This document shows positions 55,557 through 64,000 of a stretch of 64,000 nucleotides of DNA, in pieces. Origin of the DNA: Sycon ciliatum (taxonomy: Eukaryota; Porifera; Calcarea; Leucosolenida; Sycettidae); the NCBI RefSeq assembly GCF_964019385.1, contig NC_088644.1, positions 14,921,332-14,985,331 of the forward strand. The letters are read 5' to 3'. Every line of letters starts with the position of its first letter. Position 1 is the first letter of the stretch. The notes under the pieces were generated by a model that saw nothing but the letters and a program-made list of their open reading frames with translations, made no database searches and was not told where the DNA came from. The position numbers and the translations under genes are program-made.

Positions 55557-58500
55557 TACTTCCTCCGCGTCATCGAAATTGTCGCAGTTTGACTTTTGAC
55601 ATAAAACGGGGTATTTACTCACCAGCTCTCGTACCAGAGGCAAGGAATTGGACATAGGCGATAGTCATCAATATAGGGTGACGGCAAAGTTCTATTTTCT
55701 GTTATTGGAAGCTGAAATCTTTGAACTAGACGCGATTTCTTCGCTGATGTCGCTGCGATGGTAATTTCGACTCGTTGAGATCAGTCAGGCGTTGCAGCCC
55801 CCACATTTCTCGTGCTTATGGCCTTTCACTCAAGCCTCATCACTATTTTACCTTAGCTGGGGTGAGACTGACTTCGTGGAACAAGTAGCGGCGCTTGGAG
55901 AAACATCGAGGGGTCAGCAAACTAAATGCATGCAACAGCGATAAAATGTGTCGCTCTGGCTGAGACACTCAGTACATGATTGTACGTGTACCTGCAAGAG
56001 CCGTGTAGACTCTACACGTAGTGCTAGTGATGCACGCGCAGATGCCGTACCAGTGATGCAGAAAAAGAGGGCGTGCTGGACGTGACAGTACACTTACCTG
56101 CATGAGCTGCTATTCTCTCCACCCTTGACCAACATGCACCCATCACTACCCGCCGCCGTGCAGACCGGCGTCCATGTCCCTGGCTGACTCGCGACCTGGT
56201 TGAGTGTGTCCGGAACCGAAACAGACTGCACCGCCGTCTAATGCAAGATAGAGCAAACGAGGCACTCCAGCAGGAGCACCGAGCTGCACGTGCCAAGGCC
56301 AGAAAGCTAGATAGACAGTTGAAGAATGCTTACTTTATGGATCAATGCTATACGTCTGATCAGAGGAAACTTTGGTCCGTGATGAACACTGTCACCGGAC
56401 GAAAGAAGACCCACCGAGTACCCCAGGTATCAGCTGACCAGCTGGGCGACTTCTTTGCAGATGTTGTTCATGACCCCAGTCGACCTACGCACCTACAGAT
56501 GCCAGTTGGCCCTACGAAATCTGATGCCCTTACAGCCTTCCAACCTGTGTCGTTGTATGATGTCGCTAAGCGTTTGCAATGTGTGGATCCACATAAAGCT
56601 ACAGGAAGTGATGGAATCCCAGGTATTGTGTTGAAACGTTGCTCGGACACCCTCTCCCCATACCTGATGAAGATCGTCAACTTATCTCTTGCGTCTGGTA
56701 TAGTGCCATCAACTTTCAAACATTCTCTTATCAGCCCATTGTATAAAAATGGCGACCCACTGTCAGCTCGTAACTATCGGCCCGTCTCGCTACTGCCTAT
56801 TGTTTCTCGCATACTGGAACACTTTGTCAAGAAACAGCTGACAACTTTCCTAGATGATCACTCCTTGTTACCTTCAAGTCAATTTGCATACCGAAGAAAT
56901 CACTCAACAGAAGATGCTCTTATCCTTGCCTCCAACCGCTGGAAATTGGCCAAATCGGAACGAAAACACACCGGGGTAGTAATGGTAGATCTATCGAAGG
57001 CATTTGATAGAGTCCAGCATGCCAGGCTTGTGCAAGTGCTGTTTGACCTTGGCATTTGTGACACACCACTGGAATGGTTCCTCAGTTATCTCTCGGAGCG
57101 GCAGCAGTGTGTACGGGTGGAACACTCAGTTTCGCAATATGTTGGATGCTCCCGAGGAGTGCCTCAAGGCAGCGTTCTGGGCCCTCTTCTTTTTGTACTG
57201 TACACCAGTGATATGTCGTCAGTTCTACCAGGTAGTGTATGCCACCAGGAATTCGCTGATGATGTGGCTCTGGACTACTCCGACTATCAGCCTGATTTAG
57301 TGTGCTCTGTTCTCTCTAACGCTGTAACACGACTCGCTGAGTACTTGGACAACATTGGTCTGCTATTAAATGCCAGTAAAACCCAAGTTATGTTTGTGAG
57401 ACCCCGTGGGTGTCTGGATGGACCATCTGAAGTGAAGTGTGGTACCACAGTGCTTGATGTTACTCCAGTCACGAAGTATCTCGGTGTCATGCTTGATGAC
57501 CAACTGTCCTGGAAGCCCCAAGTGGACTTTATTGCCAGCAAGACTGCTACTACAATCGGGCAGCTCTGGCGCCATGGACGGTGCCTTTCACTCAATGCCC
57601 GCCGGGCCTGGTACATGAGTATGATCCAGTCTGTTCTCTGCTATGCCTCAAACTGTTTCTTTCCTGCTCTATCCAAACTGCTGCTACATCGACTGCTACG
57701 CATTGCTAAGTCTGGCATACGAGCCATCTTCCAACTCCCCAGAAGGACCCCCACTGCTCCCCTATTTGCCAGACTATCAATGCCTCAGCTCCACCAGCTG
57801 TACGTGCAACGTCTGCTTCTCTTCGTCTTCCGCTGCCTTCATGGCAGAGCCAGCTCACTGTTCCAATCCTACTACTCCCTCATTGCCACGGATGTGGACA
57901 GAAGTTGTGTCACGCGTGGTCAGGTCAGCCAGCTGCTCAGAGTGCCGTTCCTACCTGGTCCCTCAGGCCGTAGCTCTATCGCCTTTGTTGGCAGTACCAC
58001 ATGGAACTCTCTCCCTGCTGATATTCGCGCTTGCGACGTACGCCACACGTTTCAAGCATTGCTGTCTGGCTATGACCTCATCTCCCTCGTCAACTAGCTC
58101 TCCGATGTTGTGCCTACTATGTCTTCTTCACAGATTCTGCCTGAACAGATGCTCATCAATTATGTTCTTGTCCTCTATCCTAGTCCAAATCTTGCCTTGC
58201 CCATGCATGATTCTCATGAAATGCCCGTACTAAATAGTCTATAGAACAAGAATATTGTATATCATACTTCTCTCATCAACTATGATAATACCCATTTCAT
58301 ACCCCCCCCCTTCATAAAATTAATACCTACTGTTTTCTTTCCTTTCATTTCATCTTCTTTTCCGTTCCTTTCTTCTTCATACACATTTTAAACATTTTCA
58401 TCATATTGTGAGAGCCGTGGGCCAACAGCCCCGGTGAGAAGGCAGTCTTGCCTGTTCATATGGTGAAGTAAAATAAAGAAACAACAACAACAAGCTGTGA

Positions 58501-58952
58501 CCACACAGCTAAAATAAATGAACATGCCACGGCTAAAAAAAGTTCATTTCAAGATCGAGGTGATTCCGCCGATGGTAATCAACCGACCTCGCAACGATCG
58601 TGTATTCTTACTTCGTTGGTGGTGAAGTAGAAATCATCCAGAGCTAGCAGACGACAAGCATAGCAGGCTTTGTCCTGTTGAGAAAGTCAAAGCGTTTGTG
58701 ATGAGGCGCGACCAACTTACAACCTTCCTTGAATTATTTTGGAACGATATTTTTGCGTCCATTGACATCAACGAGGACGAGGCCTTCATCTCTGCGTGAA
58801 ATTTCTCAGTCCAACTGTCCTGGAACGTTACTCTAGCCTTCAGACTATCATACTGTGTAATAAGTTTTGAATGGTATAGCTTATGGAGTTGCCAGTAACA
58901 AGTGACAAGTCACTAGTCAAACTGCGACAATTTCGATGACGCGGAGGAAGTA
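55557..58952. mobile_element. 3.4-kb interval bounded by about 44-bp inverted repeats
   Basis: 55,557-55,600 (TACTTCCTCCGCGTCATCGA..) mirrors 58,911-58,952 (..TCGATGACGCGGAGGAAGTA), with TA at both outer edges. The LINE at 56,090-58,500 lies inside. The simplest reading is a TA-inserting DNA transposon that later received a LINE. No transposase was found. Confidence 0.6.
56090..58500 (+). mobile_element. 5'-truncated CR1/jockey-like LINE with a long open RT
   Basis: The frame is open from about 56,115 (after a stop) to the TAG at 58,095-97, over 650 codons. It begins in the linker (LDQHAPITTRRRADRRPCPW, then PWLTRDLVECVRNRNR), followed by DPHKATGSDGIPG, the fingers NYRPVSLLPIVSRILEHF, motif A VVMVDLSKAFDRVQH, motif B SRGVPQGSVLGPLLFVLY and the catalytic EFADDVALDYS near 57,245-57,280. 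The thumb has KYLGVMLDDQLSW. All RT motifs are intact and no frameshift is seen, unlike the other LINEs here. The endonuclease and ORF1 are absent, so it is a recent 5'-truncated copy. The 3' UTR ends AAATAAAG then (CAA)n near 58,490. Confidence 0.9.
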
Positions 58953-59160
58953 TATTTGAGGATTTCCCAAAGACGTAGTCTAAATTGAAGGGAGTTCCAT
59001 TATAATGGGCGGCTGTAGGGTTGAGATCTTGGTAACATTTACTGTACGCGTCGGTTGCATGTTTTCGAGCTCTGCGGTTTTTCGCACACTTTGGATCTTT
59101 CCGGCCAACCAGTTATCTGTATCTAGCTTCTAAGAACATAGCAATCATTAATTTTGTAGT
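58501..59160. other. Unassigned intron DNA
   Basis: Apart from the right inverted repeat at 58,911-58,952 I see nothing definable. Confidence 0.4.
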
Positions 59161-59189
59161 GTGAGAGTGAACGTAGCTGTGAGTAGACC

Positions 59190-59600
59190 ATGGCTACCCA
59201 GAGCAGAACACCCAGTACGATTTCTCAACGGATGGCCCCAAAAAAACCCAACGTCACCGTTGGAGGGAGTTCAGAAGAAGAGAAGCGAGTCTGCTGACTC
59301 CTATAACCTTGGTAAGATGAACGACCTGCTTCTGGAAATCCGTAGCGAGTAGACAAACTCCAGGGAGAGCATGGAGGCCATCGTCCAGCAAATTGGTTCG
59401 AAAATGGAAGGTATCATGGCGGAAAACTTGAAGATGAAAAAGACAATCGACAGCTTGGAGAACCGTCTGTCCTCGTTTGAAGTACGGTACGGAACTCTGA
59501 CCCCAGACTCCGTACAGCCCGTACAGTCTACACCAGCCTGGACTGTCATGGAACCGCCCGCAGACAAAGTCGTTGACTTCGCTGCAGTGGTGCAGGAGGA
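59190..59600 (+). CDS. Possible retroelement ORF1 fragment (coiled coil)
   Basis: The frame 59,371-59,600 encodes a helical segment (GSKMEGIMAENLKMKKTIDS, then LENRLSSFEV), and an upstream frame gives RMAPKKPNV. The layout resembles LINE ORF1 coiled coils. It is broken by stops near 59,298 and 59,350 and is cut at 59,605 by the hammerhead-family repeat. Confidence 0.4.
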
Positions 59601-59604
59601 AGTC

Positions 59605-60071
59605 GAATTCGATTCGAAGCAGCAAAGCAGCACACCACCCAACTTGGGTGGGTCATAAATATCAAAGATAAAAGAAAGGGAAGCTTTGCGAAAACGAATG
59701 CTTCAAATTGTAGTTAGACCGCTTTGTCAAATATCCTACTGGTCTCGTCATAGTCCAGTAAGAATCGACATTCTTTTGTTCCGTTGGGACTGTAGCTTGT
59801 GCTCATTTTCGTTGCGCTTGCCTTCCCCTCTTTGGTCATTCCATAACCTTGAACCTTCCAAGTTGGAAGGCTGTCGGTTAGCGCTACGGAGATGTGTTGA
59901 AGCTAGGTGTCAGGACGTCAAATGTCTCAGTACTCTGTCAGTTTTGTGCCTAGTTGTTGCACTTTCTGACTGTATATAGTATCTGGTTACAGTGATGGAG
60001 AGTTACTCTCAACTCGTATCTATATTTCCTTCTCCTTTCTACACTTATTATTGGCTCAACATCCGAGTTTC
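59605..60071. mobile_element. Inverted-junction copy of the 591-bp hammerhead family
   Basis: 59,605-59,697 is in minus orientation and 59,698-60,071 in plus, flipping within CGAAT/CTTCAAATTG. It ends ATCCGAGTTTC, the same terminus as the array at 38,120, directly followed by (ATA)n. The ribozyme itself is not included. Confidence 0.85.
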
Positions 60072-60260
60072 AGATAATAATAATAATAATAATAATGAAG
60101 TTGGTTGCTCCAACGAGGAGCACACGCTTCTTGCCGAACTTGACACTTGACTGACTCACGACTGCCATCCGCAGCACACCAGGAGCACGTCGCACCTTCC
60201 GCTCGGCAAACCTGAAAGAAAGCACCACTCCCTGCTCAATACACAGTGCCTGGAGAGCAG

Positions 60261-60268
60261 TATATAAG
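60261..60268 (+). promoter_or_regulatory. TATA box upstream of hammerhead I
   Basis: TATATAAG lies 52 nt before the ribozyme core, so a TATA-driven start at +25 to +30 would fall just 5' of stem I. Confidence 0.55.
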
Positions 60269-60306
60269 TGGTGCTTTTCAGGCACAATCTTCCTCAGCCT
60301 ACTCAA

Positions 60307-60352
60307 GCTCAACTGATGAGGGGTCAATTCCCCGAAACACTGTGTATTGAGC
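60307..60352 (+). ncRNA. Hammerhead ribozyme I (type I, intact)
   Basis: Stem I is GCTCAA/TTGAGC (60,307-12 with 60,347-52). The core is CTGATGA at 60,313-19. Stem II is GGGG/CCCC with a 6-nt loop. GAAA is at 60,334-37. Stem III is ACAC/GTGT, and A60,346 is at the cleavage position. All core bases are conserved and the stems fully paired. Confidence 0.93.
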
Positions 60353-60551
60353 AGGGAGTGGTGCTTTCTTTCAGGTTTGCCGAGCGGAAGGTGCGACGTG
60401 CTCCTGGTGGGCTCCGGATGGCAGTCGTGAGTCAGTCAAGTGTCAAGTTCGGCAAGAAGCGTGTGCTCCTCGTTGGAGCAACCAACTTCATGACTATTAC
60501 CGCCGAAGTCGCAACTTCTAAGTTAATAATAATAATAATAATCATCATCTT

Positions 60552-61445
60552 GTGCCTGTCACGGAAAATCTTGACATGAAGCTCCTGTGGGAGTTCAATA
60601 TCCCAACGGATACGCAAGTGCGCCACAACCGTCCAGACCTGGTGTTGCGGTCCAGCACACAGGTGCTGCTGATGGATGTCAGTGTTCCATTGGACCAGAA
60701 TGTGCCCACAAAAATCGCCGAAAAAATAACTAAGTACGCTCCCCTTTGCCAAGAGCTGCGGCGCATCTGGCATGTGGATGATGTCCGCATTGTGCCCCTG
60801 GTTGTTGGGGCGCTTGGTGGATTGACTGGTGTGTCCCTGTCACACTTTGTGTTGGCATTGGCAGGCACTCTGCGCATTGAAAGGGCTCAGCAATGTGCTA
60901 TCCTGGGCACGCTGAACATCGTCAAGTCGGTTCTTGGCATTCGGCATTAGGCTCCTCGTGTTACGGGTAGAGCTAGTCCGTATAAACCTCCAATACTGCA
61001 TTTGCTTTGACATCCATGAATGTGCAGCATGACGGTCCTCACAACCTGATTTTTCTCTTGCCATTTGAGTATGTCCGGCATTCATCACTTCCTCTATTTC
61101 TACAGGTCTATTCCTGGTAGTCCATTTTTGTGATTACTCTTTTTGTTGGTAGTCCATTTTTGTGATTACTCTTTTTGTATTCGAATATGTCCTGTCCTCC
61201 TCCATCTTTTTGTATTCGAATATGTCCTGGCCTCCTCCATCGTTCTGCTTATTTCTGTTCGTCTCTCAGTTTCTGCCTCGGCTTTCAATATTTTTGCTTT
61301 GGTTTTTACAATCCTTTTTGCTTCGGTCTTCATTGCGTTGGCCATTTATCTATTTTTTTCTCTCATTACCCTTGGTCTCTTTTGGCCCGGTGATGGGGTT
61401 CTTACCTCATGTCATGACAACGTGAGTGAAATAAAGCCAACTCCA
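60552..61445 (+). mobile_element. Retroelement C-terminal ORF and 3' UTR
   Basis: The ORF 60,552-60,950 (132 codons) starts MPVTENLDMKLLWEFNIPTD and holds HNRPDLVLRSS, VLLMDVSVPLDQN, KITKYAPLCQELRRIW and IVPLVVGALGGL. This domain type trails the reverse transcriptase in some invertebrate non-LTR retrotransposons. Its RPD..DVSVP pattern recalls PD-(D/E)XK nucleases, but the Lys is not evident. The 3' part has short tandem duplications (61,107-61,235), AAATAAAG at 61,429 and an (ATA)n end. With the hammerhead unit before it, it may form one element. Confidence 0.55.
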
Positions 61446-61782
61446 TAATAATAAACACAGCTCGCATCTTCCCTGAACCTGTTAGACAGGAGCAGAGTCT
61501 ACGCATCTGTCAACAGTGTCAAGCCAAGTTAGTCTATCTCCTGCAGCTTGGAGAGCGCTCTCCACGGAGAGATCCGCTGCCTTCAGGTCGATATCTCTCT
61601 TCCATAATCTAGTCGTTGCGTTCGTCTTGGTCTCCGTCTTTCCGTTTCTTCTTCTATAATAAATGTCTTCCCAACTACTCGTTCCCGTTGTCCGTTGTGT
61701 CTTGGGGAGTATGACTTCTCTTTGTACCCAACACAAGGAACATACTATTTTGTGTTCCGACAATGCCAATCATGAAGCTTAC

Positions 61783-61956
61783 GTTCGCACCGAGGTACAT
61801 GGCTGGTCCAGGTACGATCGGCCTGGCAGATAGCAGACAGTGATCCTACAAGGTTGTAACCCTCGTTGCAAGCCCAGTCAACACGGTTCTGGTAGACCAG
61901 TCCCTCCAGCTCACGACTACCGAACATTGGCTTGCCTGGGTCAGCACACGTGATTG
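61783..61956 (-). CDS. CCP exon
   Basis: 174 nt, phase 1-1, acceptor TTAACAG, donor GTAAGC. The peptide is ITCADPGKPMFGSRELEG, NRVDWACNEGYNLVG, CQADRTWTSHVPRC. It is GC-richer than downstream exons. Confidence 0.9.
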
Positions 61957-62136
61957 CTGTTAAACATGGCCGACAGAACAAGAACAGAAAAGCATAGAAC
62001 AGGGTACAGGAGCTGTGTTCAAGCCAATGAGATGAAAGAAAACTAAATTGCATGATGTATGGGATGTACAATATTGGTTTTCAAAACACCAATCAATCTA
62101 GCAACCTGCACTTCACTCATGTCTGGACGTATGGTT

Positions 62137-62181
62137 GCAGACTGGCACGGAACTACTCCATTGACCGCTGGCCAAACTACA
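62137..62181 (-). pseudogene. Decayed half CCP exon
   Basis: CSLASGQWSSSVPVC matches the last two Cys and Trp block of a CCP (compare CLLNGQWSSPVPQC in exon 62,383). The upstream half is unrecognisable and no donor GT follows. It is probably a dead duplicate of the neighbouring exon. Confidence 0.45.
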
Positions 62182-62382
62182 ATGGGAACGTGCTAAATTG
62201 TGTTTGCACAACACAAACAGCTCTATTAAGTTGTGCTCAAGAATACCCGCTATTGATGAAGCGTAGATTGGAGAAGCAGCAATGCAGCTACTTAGCTTGG
62301 TCTCAGTTACGTACAAGCCAACAACTCAGCGGGCATCAAAGCCAATTCTTCCAGCGGCAATACTGTAACACAGAATACTTAC

Positions 62383-62556
62383 GGACACACTGTGGTACTG
62401 GGCTGCTCCATTGTCCATTCAGCAGACACCTGACACTGGCATTCCCGACCAGTTCATAACCACTGTCACATGAGTAGCCAACACGGCTGTCATAAACAGT
62501 AGAGGTGAGAGCATGTTGGCCATTGGCAACCTGTTCTGGGTCTCCACAGTCAATCT
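62383..62556 (-). CDS. CCP exon, most 5' in the window
   Basis: 174 nt, phase 1-1, acceptor TGAGCAG, donor GTAAGT. The peptide is IDCGDPEQVANGQHALTS, SRVGYSCDSGYELVG, CLLNGQWSSPVPQC. The phase 1 start means coding exons continue beyond it. None were found between 62.6 and 64.0 kb. Confidence 0.9.
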
Positions 62557-62609
62557 CTGCTCAGTGGAATAGCATATAAGGCAATTCGACAGGCAGGAGG
62601 AAGCTCAAT

Positions 62610-63120
62610 GAGAGAGCTTGAAAGCTCAGGGCCGTACGCTATGCTTTTTTGCCTAGCTCGTCATGCATGTTATTAGAACTGTTGAGTACGAAAACGATGA
62701 CGACATATTCTCCAGACATTACAATGGAACAGGTTAGGATTTAACAACATTCATTAGGGAGATGGAGAGACAGAGGCCAAGATGAACAAAATGACTACAT
62801 TGTCGAAGAGAGAGACAAGAGCGAGAGATCAAGTGAGAACGGCAAGATAAAGGGCCTGGGCAGCTATGGCAAATATGGGCGCGCAAGTAGCTACCCAGGC
62901 CAACGGAACAAAAGGTGACAAAAGGAGACAAAAGGTGAGTACGACGTAGTATGGGGTGCATGCTGGCCAGCTTGGAAAAGGTTGTACGGGAGGAGGTACC
63001 TAACAGAACTGATCGGCTACATCATTGTATTGCAAAAACATTTTCATCAGTTCGAATAACATGCATGATGAGCTAGGCAAAAAAAGCATAGCGTAGGGCC
63101 CTGAGCTTTCAAGCTCTCTC
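62610..63120. mobile_element. Foldback MITE with about 70-bp arms
   Basis: 62,610-62,680 (GAGAGAGCTTGAAAGCTCAG..GCCTAGCTCGTCATGCATGT) mirrors 63,049-63,120 with few differences. No ORF. Confidence 0.85.
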
Positions 63121-63379
63121 GCTTCTTTTTCTCATTTTTCGATCTTTTTTTTTAACGATAACGTGGGTTCGAACCTGCACTATCGCCCTCCGCTGCATGC
63201 ATTCCCTCAATACACTTCGCATACATACATATTCTACCATTTTACAGGAATTAGTCTAAAAGGAGAGTGAAGAACATCCCCAAAAGCGAGCCTAATGACG
63301 CGAGGTTCATGCCCTTACTGTGTATCAAGGATCATAGCAAAAATGATGTGAAACTCGCGTGCACTAGCTGGCCAGCACA
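63121..63379. other. Unassigned, with a B-box-like string
   Basis: GTGGGTTCGAACCTGCAC at 63,164-81 resembles a pol III B-box, but no A-box is seen at the right distance. Confidence 0.35.
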
Positions 63380-63860
63380 AGAGATCATTCTGGCCTATCT
63401 TGCACTACTGTTGCAGTCCTTGCGCCGATTTGTTGTTGTGGGGCAGTTCTTCTTTCTGGTCATGTTGGACGGTTGCTCAGCAAGTGACGCTTCGTGGCGG
63501 CTTCATTCGAGTTTCTGCCAGGGCAGGGATTATTCCCATGATGTCTCAGTGCTGGTAGCGTAGCGAAAAGGCATATGGAGGCGCTCCGTGTTTGCTTTCC
63601 TGCCACGCGGTTGAATTCGGCTAGTGCATGCCCGTCGGATAGTTTGAAATTTGAATAATTTCCAGTTGATTTTAGTGAATAACTTTATTCAAGACCACTT
63701 GTTAGTGCTTAGGGACATATTGTAGCAGACTATGGTGGTGGTCTACTCCAAATTTCAGGACGTAACCTCGCTGCTACTGGCCCCTAAATATGGCCTTCGT
63801 AATGGCGCCATTGGACAGGTTGAATTGATCGGTTCGTTCGGCTCAGCAATTTTCCCGTCG
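63380..63860 (+). repeat. Unclassified repeat, second long copy
   Basis: Co-linear with 32,890-33,420 and partly with 31,380-31,560. It may extend towards the window edge. Confidence 0.7.
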
Positions 63861-64000
63861 AAAGATGGATGGCTAGCATTGACCCCTCACTCTTGGACCT
63901 TGTTTCAGTGTGTATTTTAGTCAATTTTTGCCCACTATCCAAGTGTTAGGTATCTCCTACCATATGTTCTACAACCTTTTCCAAGCTGGCCTGCATGCAC

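Larger units (their letters stand above)
60097..60490. repeat. Inverted arms (about 140 bp) around a TATA box and hammerhead
   Basis: 60,097-60,236 (GAAGTTGGTTGCTCCAACGA..CTCAATACACAGTG) is the mirror of 60,337-60,490 (CACTGTGTATTGAG..TCGTTGGAGCAACCAACTTC). About 100 bp of centre carries TATATAAG and the ribozyme, whose 3' stem I strand is the first part of the right arm. Confidence 0.9.
2161..62556 (-). other. Gene-level call: multi-CCP / Ig single-pass membrane receptor (5'-incomplete)
   Basis: Twenty exons on the minus strand form one open chain. In transcript order they are two CCP, three CCP of the C/D/C types, a C-E pair, a B-A pair, a C-E pair, three more CCP, one Ig-like domain, a B-A pair, a B-A pair, and the stalk-TM-tail exon. 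All junctions are phase 1, the usual phase for CCP and Ig exons, so modules can be duplicated without frame loss. CCP modules (about 60 residues, four Cys, one Trp) make elongated extracellular adhesion, complement-regulatory or recognition receptors; ligand and function here are unknown. Introns range from 269 bp to about 8 kb and are full of transposons. The start codon and signal peptide are outside the window. Whether one transcript includes every exon is inferred from phase, order and orientation. Tandem cassettes make alternative splicing likely. Confidence 0.8.

Overview
This is metazoan nuclear DNA. Its main content is one very long minus-strand gene built from small, widely spaced exons, nearly every one coding a single sushi (CCP) module. 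The introns are packed with LINEs, short TIR transposons, SINEs, minisatellites, retroelement fossils and hammerhead-ribozyme repeats. No prokaryotic features are present. The species cannot be named from the sequence. The CCP/Ig receptor, the mix of DIRS-like, CR1/RTE-like and hAT elements, and the abundant hammerheads would suit a marine invertebrate such as a sponge, cnidarian or mollusc (inference).

Host gene (minus strand, about 62.6 to 2.2 kb): I find 18 CCP exons, one Ig-like exon and a terminal exon with a Thr-rich stalk, one transmembrane helix and a cytoplasmic tail with several tyrosines. Every internal exon has a length divisible by three, starts after an AG in phase 1 and ends at a GT donor in phase 1, so the chain reads in frame through the window. 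The 5' end and signal peptide lie beyond 64 kb. The exons grew by block duplication. A two-exon B-A cassette occurs three times (27.3-26.6, 17.2-15.7, 11.8-10.7 kb), a C-E cassette twice (41.0-32.1, 25.8-25.1 kb), and C-type exons also occur at 51.6 and 48.7 kb.

Introns, left to right. 0-1.1 kb: partial LINE (minus). 1.7 kb: perfect 32-bp-arm hairpin. 3.1-3.4 kb: SINE. 4.15-9.34 kb: broken APE-type LINE interrupted by a TIR element that itself holds a hAT MITE. 9.5-13.4 kb: MITEs, a 20-bp tandem array split by a MITE, a foldback element, a hammerhead and a SINE. 13.9-15.6 kb: LTR-retrotransposon gag/protease fossil. 16-19 kb: three MITEs and a compound (GT)n satellite. 20.6-22.5 kb: three unrelated minisatellites. 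27.4-28.3 kb: five hammerhead motifs, including a 229-nt dimeric repeat. 31-35 kb: MITEs, an unclassified repeat and a LINE tail. 35.57-38.13 kb: tandem and inverted array of a 591-bp hammerhead unit bounded by an 11-bp direct repeat. 40-43.6 kb: five MITEs. 43.6-48.1 kb: DIRS-like fossil. 52.6 kb: 22-bp minisatellite. 55.6-58.95 kb: 3.4-kb interval bounded by inverted repeats and holding a long LINE reverse-transcriptase ORF. 59.6-61.4 kb: another copy of the hammerhead family, then a TATA-hammerhead unit between long inverted arms and a retroelement ORF. 62.6-63.9 kb: foldback MITE and the unclassified repeat.

The most notable content is ten type I hammerhead-ribozyme motifs in at least four repeat families. 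Several have an intact catalytic core, and two arrays have exactly the tandem spacing expected of self-processing circular RNAs (retrozyme-like elements). Five of the ten lie in sense orientation inside introns of the sushi gene.
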